A stretch of 64,000 nt of DNA from assembly GCF_009827575.1 (NCBI RefSeq), contig NZ_WTYR01000001.1, positions 186,001 to 250,000 of the forward strand, written 5' to 3'. Under the pieces are notes generated by a model. It worked only from the letters and a program-made list of their open reading frames with translations, ran no database searches and had not been told where the DNA came from. This document shows, in pieces, positions 6,771 through 16,663 of this stretch. Position 1 is the stretch's first letter. Each line of letters begins with the position of its first letter. The DNA is from Alteriqipengyuania halimionae. Lineage in GTDB: Bacteria; Pseudomonadota; Alphaproteobacteria; Sphingomonadales; Sphingomonadaceae. The position numbers and the translations under genes are program-made.

Positions 6771-9158
6771 TCAATCTCCGATCCGCGCGGTCAGCTGGAT
6801 GCCGTAGAATTGCGGCTCGCCCGGAATGAAGGTGGGGATGCCGAAGGACCCGCCGGTGTTGCCCGCATCGAGCAGGTAATCCTCGTCGGTCGCATTGCGG
6901 ATGAAAGCCGCGACTTCGAAGCGATCGTCGGCAAAGCTGACGCCTGCACGAGCGTTGATCAGCGTCACCGGCCCCTGCGAGATCAGCGGATCGTTCGGCA
7001 CTTCGAAGAAGATCCGGCTGCGATGCGTGATCGACGGGGTGGCGAACACGCGCGCGCCATTCCCGATCGGCGCATCCACCGTAAATCCTGCCGCGGCCTG
7101 CCATTCGGGCTGGAGGCGGAACCGGGCGCCTGAAAATTCCGGGGCGAAGCTGCTGTCCTCGTCGATCCCACCATCGATGTAGCCGACATTCCCGAACAGG
7201 CTGAGCCAGTCGGTGGGACGCACCGCGATTTCAGCTTCGACGCCCAGATTGCTGGCGCCGCCCGCACTTGCAGTGATGAACGACCCGAGGTTGTCGGGGT
7301 CTTCGACCGAGACCTGGAAATTGTCGTAGACCTGATAATAGACGCCCAGCGAGCCGGACACGGTGGGCGTATCGAATTTTACCCCGCCTTCGTAGTTCCA
7401 GACGGTTTCCTCGGGGATGCCTGTCGCGCCGCCGGCATTCACCTGGACGACCGGCGAACGGCGACCTTTCGAGATGGTCGCGAATACGTTCACGTCGGGT
7501 GTGATGCGGTAGAGCGCGTTGAAGCGCGGGAGCCATGCATCGAAGCTGTCCTGCGCACTGATCGTCTCGCCGCCGGTATCGGTCTGACCAGGGATCAGCG
7601 AAACCTGCAGGCTGGGCAGGGCCGCGAACAGCTGGTCCCTCAGCGCTGCGGGCAGCAGGCTCGGCACCACCGGCACCGGAACGTCGGCCCGGAAGGCCGA
7701 CCAGCGGTCTTCCCTCAGATAGCGCAAGCCGGCCGTCAGCTCGAGCTTGTCGGTGGGAATGAAGGTGACGACGGCGAATACCGAATAGCTGTCGTTCTGA
7801 CCCTGATTCTCGAACACCGAGGCATAGGGTATAGCACTGACCGTACCCCCGCTGAGGAGCGAGGTCAGCTGGGTAGCAGGCGATGACCCGTCGGGCGCGA
7901 CACAGGGAACGTCCGGCACCGCCGGTGCGCCGAACACGGTGGTCAGGCACTGGAGGAACGTGCCTTCTTCGGTCGAGAACGGGACATTCTGCAGACCGTC
8001 TTCGGTGAAGACATTCCAGCCGAACGAGCCGCGCAGGCGGTCGCTGACATAGGTAAAACGTCCTTCATGGCTGAACTGGTCGCCTTCGGTGATCTCGGCG
8101 AATTCGAGGAACGGCGCGGCCGTTCCGTCGGCGTCGAACACCTCGGCGCTGTCGAACTTGCGGTAACCGTTAACGGTGGTGAAGGTCCAATCGGGCGCGA
8201 AGGCCCATTCCGCGGTCAGGTTTGCATCGTAGACTTCGCGGTTGAGCCCAAGCTGGTCGTCGCCGAGCGCTTCGGCAGAAAAGGGCGAACCACCCAGATT
8301 GGCGTCGCCGAACGCGTTTTCCGCGCCGCCGGGAGCATCGGCATAGGCGGGGAACGTGCCGGAGATGAACGGCGTCCCGCCATTGCGCTGCTGGTCGTAC
8401 GTTCCGACCAGGTCCACGGTGATATCGGGCGTCGGGGTGAAGCGCAGCGAGGCGCGCGCGCCGAATTGGTCTTGCGCGTAGAGATCTTCTTCCTGCGATG
8501 CGGCAAGGTTTTTCACATAGCCGTCCCGCGTGCGCCATTCGAAGGCGATACGGCCAGCAACCATATCGGACCCGGCGTTGACGTAGCCCGACAGCAGCGT
8601 CTGGTCGTAATTGCCATAGCCGCCGGTGAGCGCCGCCGAGAACCCTTCGCGAGGCTTGGCCGAGACGAGGCTGATCGCGCCGACGGCCGAGGCAGTCCCG
8701 AACAGGGTCGCCTGCGGGCCCTTGATGACTTCGACGCGCTCCAGATCGTAGATCGCCTGATATGATCCGCGCGACCGCGAAATGTCGATGCCGTTGTAAT
8801 AGAGCGTGACGCGCGGCCCCTGCTGCGAGGAACCAGAATCCGAGGTGATGCCGCGGATCACGATGCCGGGATTGTTGGCGCTCTGCTCCTGGATATTGAG
8901 GCCGGGCACGTAGTTCGAAAGCTCGTCGAGATCGCTGACGCCCAAACGCTCGATATCTTCGCCAGTAACGGCCGAGATCGTGATCGGAACATCGAGCGCA
9001 TTCTGCTCGATCTTCTGCGCGGTGACGATGACCACGTTTTCGCTGCGGACGTCATCCGCATCGCCATCCTCCGGTTCGACGGCCGACTGGGCGTATGCCG
9101 CGTGGAAGGGAAGCAGAGAAACTGAGCCGAGGACGGCGAGGCGGAGTATCGAGCGCAT
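6771..9158 (-). CDS. TonB-dependent receptor, complete
   Basis: 795 residues. A Sec signal peptide covers about residues 1-23 (LAVLGSVSLLPFHAAYAQ), followed by a TonB-box-like VVIVTAQK and the plug domain DVPITISAVTGEDIERLGVSDLDELSNYV. The barrel continues to a C-terminal ITARIGD. The Q-K-I-E-Q-N-A-L-D-V-P box is typical of the large receptor set in Sphingomonadales used for iron chelates, plant-derived aromatics or sugars. No transporter, hydrolase operon or sigma/anti-sigma pair sits beside it, so the substrate cannot be predicted. The hydrolase gene lies upstream in the same direction but is separated by a strong hairpin. Confidence 0.9.
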   Translation of the reverse strand: MRSILRLAVLGSVSLLPFHAAYAQSAVEPEDGDADDVRSENVVIVTAQKIEQNALDVPITISAVTGEDIERLGVSDLDELSNYVPGLNIQEQSANNPGIVIRGITSDSGSSQQGPRVTLYYNGIDISRSRGSYQAIYDLERVEVIKGPQATLFGTASAVGAISLVSAKPREGFSAALTGGYGNYDQTLLSGYVNAGSDMVAGRIAFEWRTRDGYVKNLAASQEEDLYAQDQFGARASLRFTPTPDITVDLVGTYDQQRNGGTPFISGTFPAYADAPGGAENAFGDANLGGSPFSAEALGDDQLGLNREVYDANLTAEWAFAPDWTFTTVNGYRKFDSAEVFDADGTAAPFLEFAEITEGDQFSHEGRFTYVSDRLRGSFGWNVFTEDGLQNVPFSTEEGTFLQCLTTVFGAPAVPDVPCVAPDGSSPATQLTSLLSGGTVSAIPYASVFENQGQNDSYSVFAVVTFIPTDKLELTAGLRYLREDRWSAFRADVPVPVVPSLLPAALRDQLFAALPSLQVSLIPGQTDTGGETISAQDSFDAWLPRFNALYRITPDVNVFATISKGRRSPVVQVNAGGATGIPEETVWNYEGGVKFDTPTVSGSLGVYYQVYDNFQVSVEDPDNLGSFITASAGGASNLGVEAEIAVRPTDWLSLFGNVGYIDGGIDEDSSFAPEFSGARFRLQPEWQAAAGFTVDAPIGNGARVFATPSITHRSRIFFEVPNDPLISQGPVTLINARAGVSFADDRFEVAAFIRNATDEDYLLDAGNTGGSFGIPTFIPGEPQFYGIQLTARIGD

Positions 9159-9275
9159 GGCAAAACTCTTTCGGTGGGTTGCAATGCGCGGGGCCCTGAC
9201 GGCGTAGCTTGAAACCTCCGTGACACTTCTGAGGCGGTTTTGTGAAACAACCCGCTCTTGCCAAGGCGCACGCGC

Positions 9276-9308
9276 AAGCGTCCCGATGCCATACGCATCG
9301 GGACGTTG
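9276..9308 (-). terminator. Terminator-like hairpin between hydrolase and TonB receptor genes
   Basis: Perfect 11-bp stem (9279-9289 with 9295-9305), extended by CAA/TTG after a one-base bulge, 25 bp after the hydrolase stop. There is no U-tract. Confidence 0.55.
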
Positions 9309-9333
9309 CCGGAACCCGTGTTTTATGAAGGAG

Positions 9334-10725
9334 CTAGTCGGTCGATGTCGCTTCGATGAAGCTGTTCAGCCGCGCTGCAAATTCATCTGGCGCTACCATC
9401 AAAATGAAATGCGGCGCGCGGTCGATTTCGATCAATTCGACGTCACCGGCTGCCTCGAACATCGCCACATGCTGCTTCGCACCAGCCAGCGTTGTCTTGG
9501 GATCGAGCGTGCCATGCATTACGAGCGTCGGCGGCAGCGCCTTCGGCGGCGCGGCGAACAGATCATCCTTCTCATAGGCCGGAATGCCGCCCATCAGCAG
9601 CAGCGAGGGTAGCGGGCTGGCGAACAGCAGACCCGCTTCTTCTTCTGCAATCGTCTCTGCGGTCAGCTCGGGTCGCGGATTGTTTTCCGACCGGCTGATC
9701 ACGCTCACCAGCGGAATTGAGGAGGCTGCCTGGGGATACGGTGCAAAGATCCCGCTCAGTTCGGCAAGGCGCGCTTCTGCGTGTTCGAGCCAGCGCGCAT
9801 CGCCAGCCTTCAGGCCTGCGATCACATAGGGAAGCATGGCGCGTGTTTCAGGGAGGTCGAGGAATGCGCCGAGCGTGTATTTCGGCTTCGGCCCGAGCGG
9901 CTCTGCGAGATCGGGATCGGCCAGAACCTGGCTCAGCGTATCGGCCGCCGGGCCGGCAAAGTACCGGCTGCAATCGGCCAGCGCATCGCATTCGGCCAGA
10001 ACCTGTCGGCCGACCATATCGACCACCGCCGAACGACGGCTGAGATCGAACTCCTCGGTGGCTTCGGGCGGGACCAGCGAATCGAGAATAACACCGTCGG
10101 CGACGTCCTTTCCGGCGACAGCCAGTGTGCGCAGCACCAATTGGGTGCCGTAGGATACGCCATACAGATAGCGCGGCCGGCCATCGTCCAGCCGGTCCAT
10201 CAGCATCGTGAGGTCATGCGCCGCATTGGTGATCGAGAAAGCGCGGGTGCGATCGGGCACAGCATTGAGCGCGCGGAAGCATGTGCCCCATTCGGCACCC
10301 TCGATCGCCGTGCCACCGGCGCTCTCGGGGCTCTCTTCTATCGGGCACAGCCGGGTCGAAAAGCCTGTGCCGCGATGATCGGGGATGACGAGGTCGTAGC
10401 CCGGTGCGCCGCCGCGCAACGTGTCGATGAAAGGATAGAACGAAGCCCCCGATTCGCCCGGACCGCCCGCGACCAGCCACAGCTCGCCCTTGGCGGCACC
10501 TTCGGCGGGAAAGCGGCGGACGAAAAGCTCGATTGTCTCTCCGCCAGCGGCATCATGATCGAGCGGCGCCTCGATCCGAGCGCACTGTGTTCCAGCGAGT
10601 GATGCGTGCGTGCCAGCATCGGCGCAGGGGGCAAACGTCTCCGATCCATTCGCGTCTTGCGCCGCGACGGCGGGGCTGGCCGCGACGAGGCTTACAAAGA
10701 GGGGGATGCGAGACAGAGACAGCAT
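9334..10725 (-). CDS. Secreted alpha/beta-hydrolase, S33 prolyl/tripeptidyl aminopeptidase-like
   Basis: 463 residues with an N-terminal signal peptide ending near VAAQ (residues 1-23). The alpha/beta-hydrolase core shows the oxyanion motif GGPG (87-90), DHRGTGFS, the nucleophile elbow GVSYG with Ser191, the late acid in MHGTLDPKT and the histidine in APHFIL. This arrangement is that of the S33 proline-iminopeptidase/tripeptidyl-aminopeptidase group. It probably cleaves peptides or small amides in the periplasm. The substrate is not deducible. It is divergent from rnpB and co-directional with the TonB receptor. Confidence 0.85.
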   Translation of the reverse strand: MLSLSRIPLFVSLVAASPAVAAQDANGSETFAPCADAGTHASLAGTQCARIEAPLDHDAAGGETIELFVRRFPAEGAAKGELWLVAGGPGESGASFYPFIDTLRGGAPGYDLVIPDHRGTGFSTRLCPIEESPESAGGTAIEGAEWGTCFRALNAVPDRTRAFSITNAAHDLTMLMDRLDDGRPRYLYGVSYGTQLVLRTLAVAGKDVADGVILDSLVPPEATEEFDLSRRSAVVDMVGRQVLAECDALADCSRYFAGPAADTLSQVLADPDLAEPLGPKPKYTLGAFLDLPETRAMLPYVIAGLKAGDARWLEHAEARLAELSGIFAPYPQAASSIPLVSVISRSENNPRPELTAETIAEEEAGLLFASPLPSLLLMGGIPAYEKDDLFAAPPKALPPTLVMHGTLDPKTTLAGAKQHVAMFEAAGDVELIEIDRAPHFILMVAPDEFAARLNSFIEATSTD

Positions 10726-10833
10726 GGTCGACCCTTAGCGATGGGAATAGGCCGTAGCCGGGTAAGAGCGCGGCGCTTTCGCCGCAACAGTCGGCACGCG
10801 AGAAAGTCGCTAGGCCAAGCTTCCGCCTCGCCC

Positions 10834-10862
10834 TTGGCGAAATCACCAATCCCCCCTATCTG
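10834..10862 (+). promoter_or_regulatory. Candidate rnpB promoter
   Basis: TTGGCG (10834-10839), a 17-bp spacer and TATCTG (10857-10862). The predicted start of transcription, 7-8 bases on, coincides with the first base of the RNase P P1 helix at 10870. Confidence 0.6.
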
Positions 10863-10869
10863 CACCTTC

Positions 10870-11262
10870 GCCAGGGGGCCGGGCAGCCGCGTTGCTTTTT
10901 GCACCGAGGAAAGTCCGGGCTCCGTGAAACAAGGGTGGCGGGTAACGCCCGCCGAGAGCAATCTTAGGGACAGTGCCACAGAGAGCAAACCGCCGATGGC
11001 CCAACGGGCACAGGCAAGGCTGAAAGGGTGCGGTAAGAGCGCACCGGGGGCCTGGTAACAGGTCTCGCAAGGTAAACCCCACCTGGAGCAAGGCCGAATA
11101 GGGGCACCGCGCCGAAAGGTAGGGGCGTTTCGACCCGAGGTGCCCGGGTTGGCTGCTCGAGCGGCGGAGCAATCCGTCGCCTAGATGAATGGCTGCCCCC
11201 GCGCGGCCGGTGCCTTTGGCATACCGCGCGCGGGACAGAACCCGGCTTACAGGCCCCCTGGC
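10870..11262 (+). ncRNA. rnpB: RNase P RNA, bacterial type A
   Basis: The catalytic RNA that matures tRNA 5' ends. The universal P4/CRI core GAGGAAAGTCCGGGCTCC is at 10906-10923, and the conserved 3' segment ACAGAACCCGGCTTACAGGC lies near the end. The first 11 bases (10870-10880) pair perfectly with 11252-11262 to form P1, which fixes both ends. The internal segments GGTAACGCCCGCCGAGAG and ACAGAGAGCAAACCGCC match the alphaproteobacterial form. Length of about 393 nt is normal. Confidence 0.96.
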
Positions 11263-11390
11263 AATTACCCGAAGAAGTCTCGGCAACGCGCTCGTCTTTC
11301 GCGGAGCGGCGTTGGCGCTTGGGCGGATCGGGCTTTGCAATTCCTCGCCTTCGCGGCACCCTCCGGCGCATCTGACGAGGAGATTCCCAA

Positions 11391-14300
11391 GTGAAGAAAT
11401 GGCTGATTGCGGGGCTGCTGGCCTCAAGCGTGGCGGTGACCCCGGCGGCGGCGCAAACCAAACTGTTGCGCGATCCCGCGGTGTCCGAGAACCAGATCGC
11501 CTTCGCCTATGCGGGTGATATCTGGGTCGCCAACCCTGACGGATCCAACCCGCGACGTCTTACCAGCCACGAAGCGGACGAGCGCGATCCGGTGTTCTCG
11601 CCCGACGGGTCGATGATCGCCTTCTCAGCCAATTACGACGGCAATTACGACGTCTTCGTCGTACCCGCGAGCGGGGGCACGCCCAAGCGGCTGACCTGGC
11701 ATCCGAGCAACGATACGGCGAGCGATTTCACGCCCGACGGGCGCTCGGTGGTGTTCTCCTCCAGCCGCGAGACCCGCAGCGGGCGCGCAGGCGCGATCTA
11801 TACCGTGCCAGTGGCGGGCGGCTTTCCGCAGAAGCAGTCCGAGATGCGCAGCGTCGGCGGCACCTGGTCGGAGGATGGCGAGCAGTTCGCCAACGTGCCG
11901 GGCATATCGGGCTATAACGGCTTGTGGGGCGGAACTGCCGGCTGGCGCGGCTATCGCGGCGGCACCCAGCCTTCGATCGAAGTCATCGATCCCGATGCGC
12001 GCACCCTGCGCGAGATTTCGGGCGAAGGCTCGACCGATTTCGATCCTTTCTGGATGGACGGCCAGCTCTATTTCCTGTCCGACCGCGACGCCGACAAGGT
12101 GTTCAACGTCTATCGCTGGAACCCGGCGGACGGCGCGGTGTCCAAGGTTACCGACGAGCCGCAGTGGGACGTCCGCAATGCCAGCGGCAAGAACGGCCGG
12201 ATCGTCTACGAAGCCGGCGGCGAGCTGAAGGAATTCACGCTCGCGAACGGCGCGGTGCGCACCCTGCCGATCGCGCTCAATCCCGACCTTCCCCAGCGTC
12301 AGGCAGAATGGAAGAATGTCGCGGGCAATATCGAAAGCGTTGCGATTTCGCCCACGGCCAAGCGGGTTGCGGTCACCGCGCGGGGCGAGGTTTTCACCGT
12401 GCCGACCGACAAGGGCAGCACGCGCAACATCTCGGCCAGCCCGTCGGAGCGCAATTACGGCGGCATCTGGTCGCATGACGGCACCCAGCTTGCCTACATC
12501 ACCGACGATGGCGACGGGCAGGTTCTCGTCATCGAAGACCAGAGCGGGATCAAATCGCCGCGCCGGATCGCGCTCGGCCCGGATTTCTACGACCTGATCG
12601 ACTGGGGTGGCGACGGAAAGTACCTGATCTATTCGAACAACAAGCTCGCGCTTTCAGCGCTCGACGTGGCGACCGGGACAAGCTGGACCGTTGCCACCAC
12701 CGAACGCCGCAACGGCAATTTTTCCGCCACTCTGCATCCGGAAGGGCGCTGGCTGGCGTTCACCACGCGCGGAGAGGTCTCCAACGCCGCGCTGCAGCTC
12801 TACGATCTGACCACGCGGCAGACGTACCCGGTGACCGGTGAATTCGCCGATGTCGGCTCGCCCGCTTTCTCGAAAGACGGGAAGCTGCTGTTCTTCACCG
12901 CCTCGACCAATGCCGGGCCGCTGGCCGGCGGGTTCGACATGACGACCCAGGAAAAGCCCTACCGCGCCGGCATCTACGCCGTCGTGCTCGAAGCCGACGG
13001 CGAAAACCCGCTCGCGCCGGTGCTGGCCAATGAAGAGGGCGAGAGCGAGAGCAAGGACAAGGACGAGACGGATGTCGTCGTCGCGCCGCAGAACCTGCGG
13101 CGGCGGATGATCTCGCTGCCGGTGGCCGAGCAGTTCTACACCAGTCTCGCCACCGCCAAGGATGGCAGTCTCTATTACATCGCGCTCGAACAGGCGGGCG
13201 ACCGCAACGATGTGCCGGGAGCGACGCCGCAGGCCGGATCGCAGCTCTACCGCTTCGCGTTCGACGAGCGCGAGGCAAGCACCGTGATGAGCGGTATCAC
13301 CGGGATGCAGATCGATGCGGCCGGCGAAACCCTGCTCCTTTCGAAGCCCGGCGGCCAGTTGATGACGGCCAAGGCCGGAGCGCAACTCAAGCCCGAGCCG
13401 GTCGACCTTTCCGGCCTGAAACTGCTGGTCGATCCGGTCGAGGAATGGCGGCAGATCTTCAACGATGTGTGGCGGATGGAGAAAGCCTACTTCTACGATC
13501 CGAACATGCATGGCCTCGACTGGGCTGCCGTCAAACGCCGCTACGAACCGCTGCTTCCCTATGTCGGACGGCGCGAGGACCTGAACGAACTCATGGTCGA
13601 GATGATCGGCGAAATGCAGGTCGGCCACAATCGCGTCGGCGGCGGTGACGTCTATACCGGCGGATCGTCGAGCCCGGGCCTGCTGGGCGCCGATATCCGG
13701 CTCGAGAACGGACGCTACCGCATCACCAAGATCTACGATGGCGAAAAGTGGAACCCGTTCCTCGCCGCGCCGCTCGCCGCTCCGGGTGTCGATGTGAAGG
13801 AAGGGGACTACATCCTTGCCGTCAATGGCCGCGAAGTGACCCCGTCGGACAACATCTTCGAGGCGCTTTCGGGCTCGGCCGGGACGCAGATTGCGCTCAC
13901 CGTCGCTAGCACACCGTCAGGCGCTAGGAGGACCTCGGTGGTCGAGCCGGTCGGCAATGAAAGCGCGCTGCGCCTGTGGAGCTGGGTCGAGGACAATCGC
14001 CGCTATGTCGACGAGAAGACCGACGGGCGCGTGGCCTATGTCTACATGCCCAATACCGCGGATGCCGGATACACGTTCTTCAACCGCATGTATTTCGCGC
14101 AGACCGACAAGCAGGCGCTGATCCTCGACGAGCGTTCGAACGGCGGCGGACAGGGCGCGAACTACGTTATCGACGTCCTGCGCCGCGAATACCTCGCCGG
14201 GTGGAAGGATCGCGAAGGCCTTGCATGGTCGACGCCCAATTCCGGCATCTGGGGGCCGAAGACGATGCTGATCGACCAGGATGCCGGCTCGGGCGGGGAT

Positions 14301-14636
14301 TTCATGCCCTATGCCTTCCGCGCCTCGGGCCTCGGTCCGCTGATCGGTACGCGCACTTGGGGCGGGTTGATCGGGATCAGCGCCAATCCGGGCCTGATCG
14401 ACGGCGGGTTCCTGACCGTACCGTTCTTCCGCTTCTTCGAGCCCGACGGAACCTGGAGCATCGAGAACGAGGGCACTGCCCCCGACATGCGGGTCGAGCT
14501 CGACCAACTGGCGCTCGACCAGGGCCGCGACACGCAGCTCGACGCCGCGATCGAATATATCGAAGGCGAGCTGGAGCGGAACCCGGCGCGCGATCCCAAC
14601 TGGACGCCGCCCTATCCGACCCAGCTGGGCGATTGA
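11391..14636 (+). CDS. Secreted tricorn-like S41 peptidase
   Basis: 1081 residues starting at GTG with GAGGAGA eight bases upstream. A signal peptide (KKWLIAGLLASSVAVTPAAAQ) precedes WD40/PD40-type propeller repeats (for example IWVANPDGSNPRRLTSHEADERDPVFSPDGSMIAFSA split over several blades) over about residues 30-670. A tricorn C1/PDZ-like region (LLGADIRL, VKEGDYILAVNGREV) follows, then a C-terminal S41 protease domain with LDERSNGGGQ and the serine motif AGSGGDFMPY. Tricorn proteases degrade peptides to short products; this one is exported, so it likely feeds on periplasmic or extracellular peptides. An acidic stretch of E, S, K and D sits near residue 550. Confidence 0.92.
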   Translation: MKKWLIAGLLASSVAVTPAAAQTKLLRDPAVSENQIAFAYAGDIWVANPDGSNPRRLTSHEADERDPVFSPDGSMIAFSANYDGNYDVFVVPASGGTPKRLTWHPSNDTASDFTPDGRSVVFSSSRETRSGRAGAIYTVPVAGGFPQKQSEMRSVGGTWSEDGEQFANVPGISGYNGLWGGTAGWRGYRGGTQPSIEVIDPDARTLREISGEGSTDFDPFWMDGQLYFLSDRDADKVFNVYRWNPADGAVSKVTDEPQWDVRNASGKNGRIVYEAGGELKEFTLANGAVRTLPIALNPDLPQRQAEWKNVAGNIESVAISPTAKRVAVTARGEVFTVPTDKGSTRNISASPSERNYGGIWSHDGTQLAYITDDGDGQVLVIEDQSGIKSPRRIALGPDFYDLIDWGGDGKYLIYSNNKLALSALDVATGTSWTVATTERRNGNFSATLHPEGRWLAFTTRGEVSNAALQLYDLTTRQTYPVTGEFADVGSPAFSKDGKLLFFTASTNAGPLAGGFDMTTQEKPYRAGIYAVVLEADGENPLAPVLANEEGESESKDKDETDVVVAPQNLRRRMISLPVAEQFYTSLATAKDGSLYYIALEQAGDRNDVPGATPQAGSQLYRFAFDEREASTVMSGITGMQIDAAGETLLLSKPGGQLMTAKAGAQLKPEPVDLSGLKLLVDPVEEWRQIFNDVWRMEKAYFYDPNMHGLDWAAVKRRYEPLLPYVGRREDLNELMVEMIGEMQVGHNRVGGGDVYTGGSSSPGLLGADIRLENGRYRITKIYDGEKWNPFLAAPLAAPGVDVKEGDYILAVNGREVTPSDNIFEALSGSAGTQIALTVASTPSGARRTSVVEPVGNESALRLWSWVEDNRRYVDEKTDGRVAYVYMPNTADAGYTFFNRMYFAQTDKQALILDERSNGGGQGANYVIDVLRREYLAGWKDREGLAWSTPNSGIWGPKTMLIDQDAGSGGDFMPYAFRASGLGPLIGTRTWGGLIGISANPGLIDGGFLTVPFFRFFEPDGTWSIENEGTAPDMRVELDQLALDQGRDTQLDAAIEYIEGELERNPARDPNWTPPYPTQLGD

Positions 14637-14642
14637 TGATCG

Positions 14643-14680
14643 AGGAGGGCGCTTGTTCAGGACCGAGCAAGCGCCCTCCT
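14643..14680 (+). terminator. Terminator-like hairpin after the S41 peptidase gene
   Basis: Perfect 13-bp stem (14643-14655 with 14668-14680), seven bases past the stop codon, then GTTAATGTAATTA. The next start codon is only 14 bp further on. Confidence 0.75.
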
Positions 14681-14684
14681 GTTA

Positions 14685-14696
14685 ATGTAATTACAT
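14685..14696. promoter_or_regulatory. 12-bp perfect palindrome overlapping the start codon of the next gene
   Basis: ATGTAATTACAT is self-complementary and covers the first two bases of the ATG at 14695. AT-rich palindromes are rare in this GC-rich window, so a protein-binding or translation-control site is possible. The function is inference only. Confidence 0.35.
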
Positions 14697-15336
14697 GAAT
14701 AAATTAACAGGAATGATCGGAGCCGCCGCGCTCGCAATGTCCGGCACCGCGCTGGCGATGGTTGGCGCAGGGGAACGCGACTGGACGATCGGCCCATGGA
14801 TCAAGGGCAAGAATTATTCGGTCGGCATGTCTCCGCGGCCCGAATACACCCGAGACGGCTTCGCGATCGACTTTCCGACGACGCTGCGCAGCCATGTGCA
14901 TTACGTGACCTTCAGTCCTGGTTCGCTCGAGGGCAAGCGCGAGATCGTGATGCGCTATCGCATCGATGCCGAGCCAGGCACCCGGTTCGTTCCTCAGGAA
15001 GAGCCTGGCAAGAAGGGCGCAATCTCGTTGTTTTTCCAGCGTCGCGGCGACAACTGGACAGCGAAGGGACGGTACGAGTTCTATCGCTGGTATGCCCCCA
15101 AGGCGAAGGTAAAGACTTTGTCGCCGGGCAAACATGAGATCCGGATCTCGCTCGACGATCCGGAGTGGATCTCGGTGCGCTACCGCAATCCGGCCGATGC
15201 GCCCGGACTGTTCGAAGCAGCCAAGCGCGACACGGCGAAGGTCGGCTTCGTGCTCGGTTCCGACCTGCTGCGCGGCCACGGCGTATATGCCACCAAACCG
15301 GCGCGGATCACCGTCACCGACTTCGACATCCGCTGA
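14695..15336 (+). CDS. Secreted protein of unknown function
   Basis: 213 residues with a signal peptide over about residues 1-22 (IGAAALAMSGTALAM). The mature part is beta-rich with many aromatic and basic residues (VHYVTFSPG, ISLFFQRRGDNW, RYEFYRWYAPKAKVKTL, ARITVTDFDIR), a pattern reminiscent of jelly-roll carbohydrate-binding or lyase-type folds. I recognise no named family. No clear ribosome-binding site precedes the ATG at 14695; an in-frame ATG at 14713 would still leave a usable signal peptide. It is convergent with ugd, 16 bp apart. Confidence 0.7.
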   Translation: MNKLTGMIGAAALAMSGTALAMVGAGERDWTIGPWIKGKNYSVGMSPRPEYTRDGFAIDFPTTLRSHVHYVTFSPGSLEGKREIVMRYRIDAEPGTRFVPQEEPGKKGAISLFFQRRGDNWTAKGRYEFYRWYAPKAKVKTLSPGKHEIRISLDDPEWISVRYRNPADAPGLFEAAKRDTAKVGFVLGSDLLRGHGVYATKPARITVTDFDIR

Positions 15337-15352
15337 TGCGGATGGCTGCGCC

Positions 15353-16663
15353 TCAGGCGCGGCCGATGCTTTCGTAGGTAAAGCCGGCCTCGCGCACGAT
15401 GTCTGGCGTGTAGATGTTGCGCAGATCGACGAGCACCGGAGCGTTTGCCAGCTCCTTCACCCGCTTGAGGTCGAGCGCGCGGAACGCGTCCCATTCGGTC
15501 ACGATCGCGACCGCATCGGCGCCTTCGATCGCTTCGTATGGGCCGGATACCATTTCCACTTCGGGCATGAGAGGGCGCGCCTGCTCCATGCCTTCGGGAT
15601 CGTAGGCCGCAACCTTAACGCCGGCATCGGTCAGCGTCTGCGCCACCGCGATCGCGGGGGAATCGCGCATATCGTCGGTGTTGGGTTTGAACGTGAGGCC
15701 GAGCAGCGCGACCTTCTTGCCGCGCGCTTCGTCCGCACCGCCCAGCGCGTCGAGTACCTTGCGGCCCATGGCGCGCTTGCGGCTGTCATTGACCTTGACC
15801 ACCGCCTCGACGATCCGCGTGGGGCTTTCATAGTCCTCGGCGGTCTTGAGGAGCGCTAGCGTATCCTTGGGGAAGCACGAGCCGCCATAGCCGGGTCCGG
15901 CGTGAAGAAATTTCGGTCCGATACGATTGTCGAGCCCGATTCCGCGCGCGACGTCCTGGACGTCGGCACCGACTTTCTCGCACAGATCGGCCATTTCGTT
16001 GATGAAGGTGATCTTGGTCGCGAGGAAGGCGTTGGCGGCGTATTTGATCAGTTCGGCCGAACGGCGCGCAGTGAACAGGATTGGCGACTGGTTGAGGTAG
16101 AGCGGGCGATAAACCTCGTTCATTACCTCGCGACCGAATTCGTCCTCGCAGCCGATCACGATCCGGTCGGGGCGCTTGAAATCGCCGATCGCGGCCCCTT
16201 CGCGCAGGAATTCCGGATTGGAGACCACCGCGGTGCGGACCGACAGGTTCGCATCTGCAAGGATACGTTCGACCTGATCGCCGGTGCCGACGGGCACGGT
16301 CGACTTTGTCACGATCACGGCATCGTTTTCGAGCGTTTCGGCAATCTCCTTCGCGACCGCATGAACGAAGGTGAGATCGGCATGGCCATCGCCCCGGCGG
16401 CTCGGCGTGCCGACCGCGATGAAGATCGCCGAGGCGCCGCGAATGCCCTCGGCCAGATCGGTGCTGAAGGACAGGCGCCCGGCCTTCACGTTGGTTCCCA
16501 CCAGCGCATCGAGCCCGGGCTCGTAGATCGGCATCACGCCATTGCGCAGCGCTTCGATCTTGCTGTCGTCCTTGTCGATGCAGACGACGTCGTGGCCGAA
16601 ATCGGCGAAACAGGCGCCGGAAACAAGGCCGACATAGCCCGATCCCACCATTGCGATCTTCAT
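15353..16663 (-). CDS. ugd: UDP-glucose 6-dehydrogenase
   Basis: 436 residues. The N-terminal NAD-binding motif is GSGYVGLVSGACFADFGHDV, and the active-site cysteine is Cys263 in GPGYGGSCFPKDTLAL. The C-terminal UDP-binding domain contains LGLTFKPNTDDMRDSPA. The enzyme oxidises UDP-glucose twice to UDP-glucuronate, a precursor for acidic exopolysaccharide and for the glucuronosyl sphingolipids of this order. Its start overlaps the stop of the phosphatase gene by ATGA, so the two are translationally coupled. Confidence 0.96.
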   Translation of the reverse strand: MKIAMVGSGYVGLVSGACFADFGHDVVCIDKDDSKIEALRNGVMPIYEPGLDALVGTNVKAGRLSFSTDLAEGIRGASAIFIAVGTPSRRGDGHADLTFVHAVAKEIAETLENDAVIVTKSTVPVGTGDQVERILADANLSVRTAVVSNPEFLREGAAIGDFKRPDRIVIGCEDEFGREVMNEVYRPLYLNQSPILFTARRSAELIKYAANAFLATKITFINEMADLCEKVGADVQDVARGIGLDNRIGPKFLHAGPGYGGSCFPKDTLALLKTAEDYESPTRIVEAVVKVNDSRKRAMGRKVLDALGGADEARGKKVALLGLTFKPNTDDMRDSPAIAVAQTLTDAGVKVAAYDPEGMEQARPLMPEVEMVSGPYEAIEGADAVAIVTEWDAFRALDLKRVKELANAPVLVDLRNIYTPDIVREAGFTYESIGRA

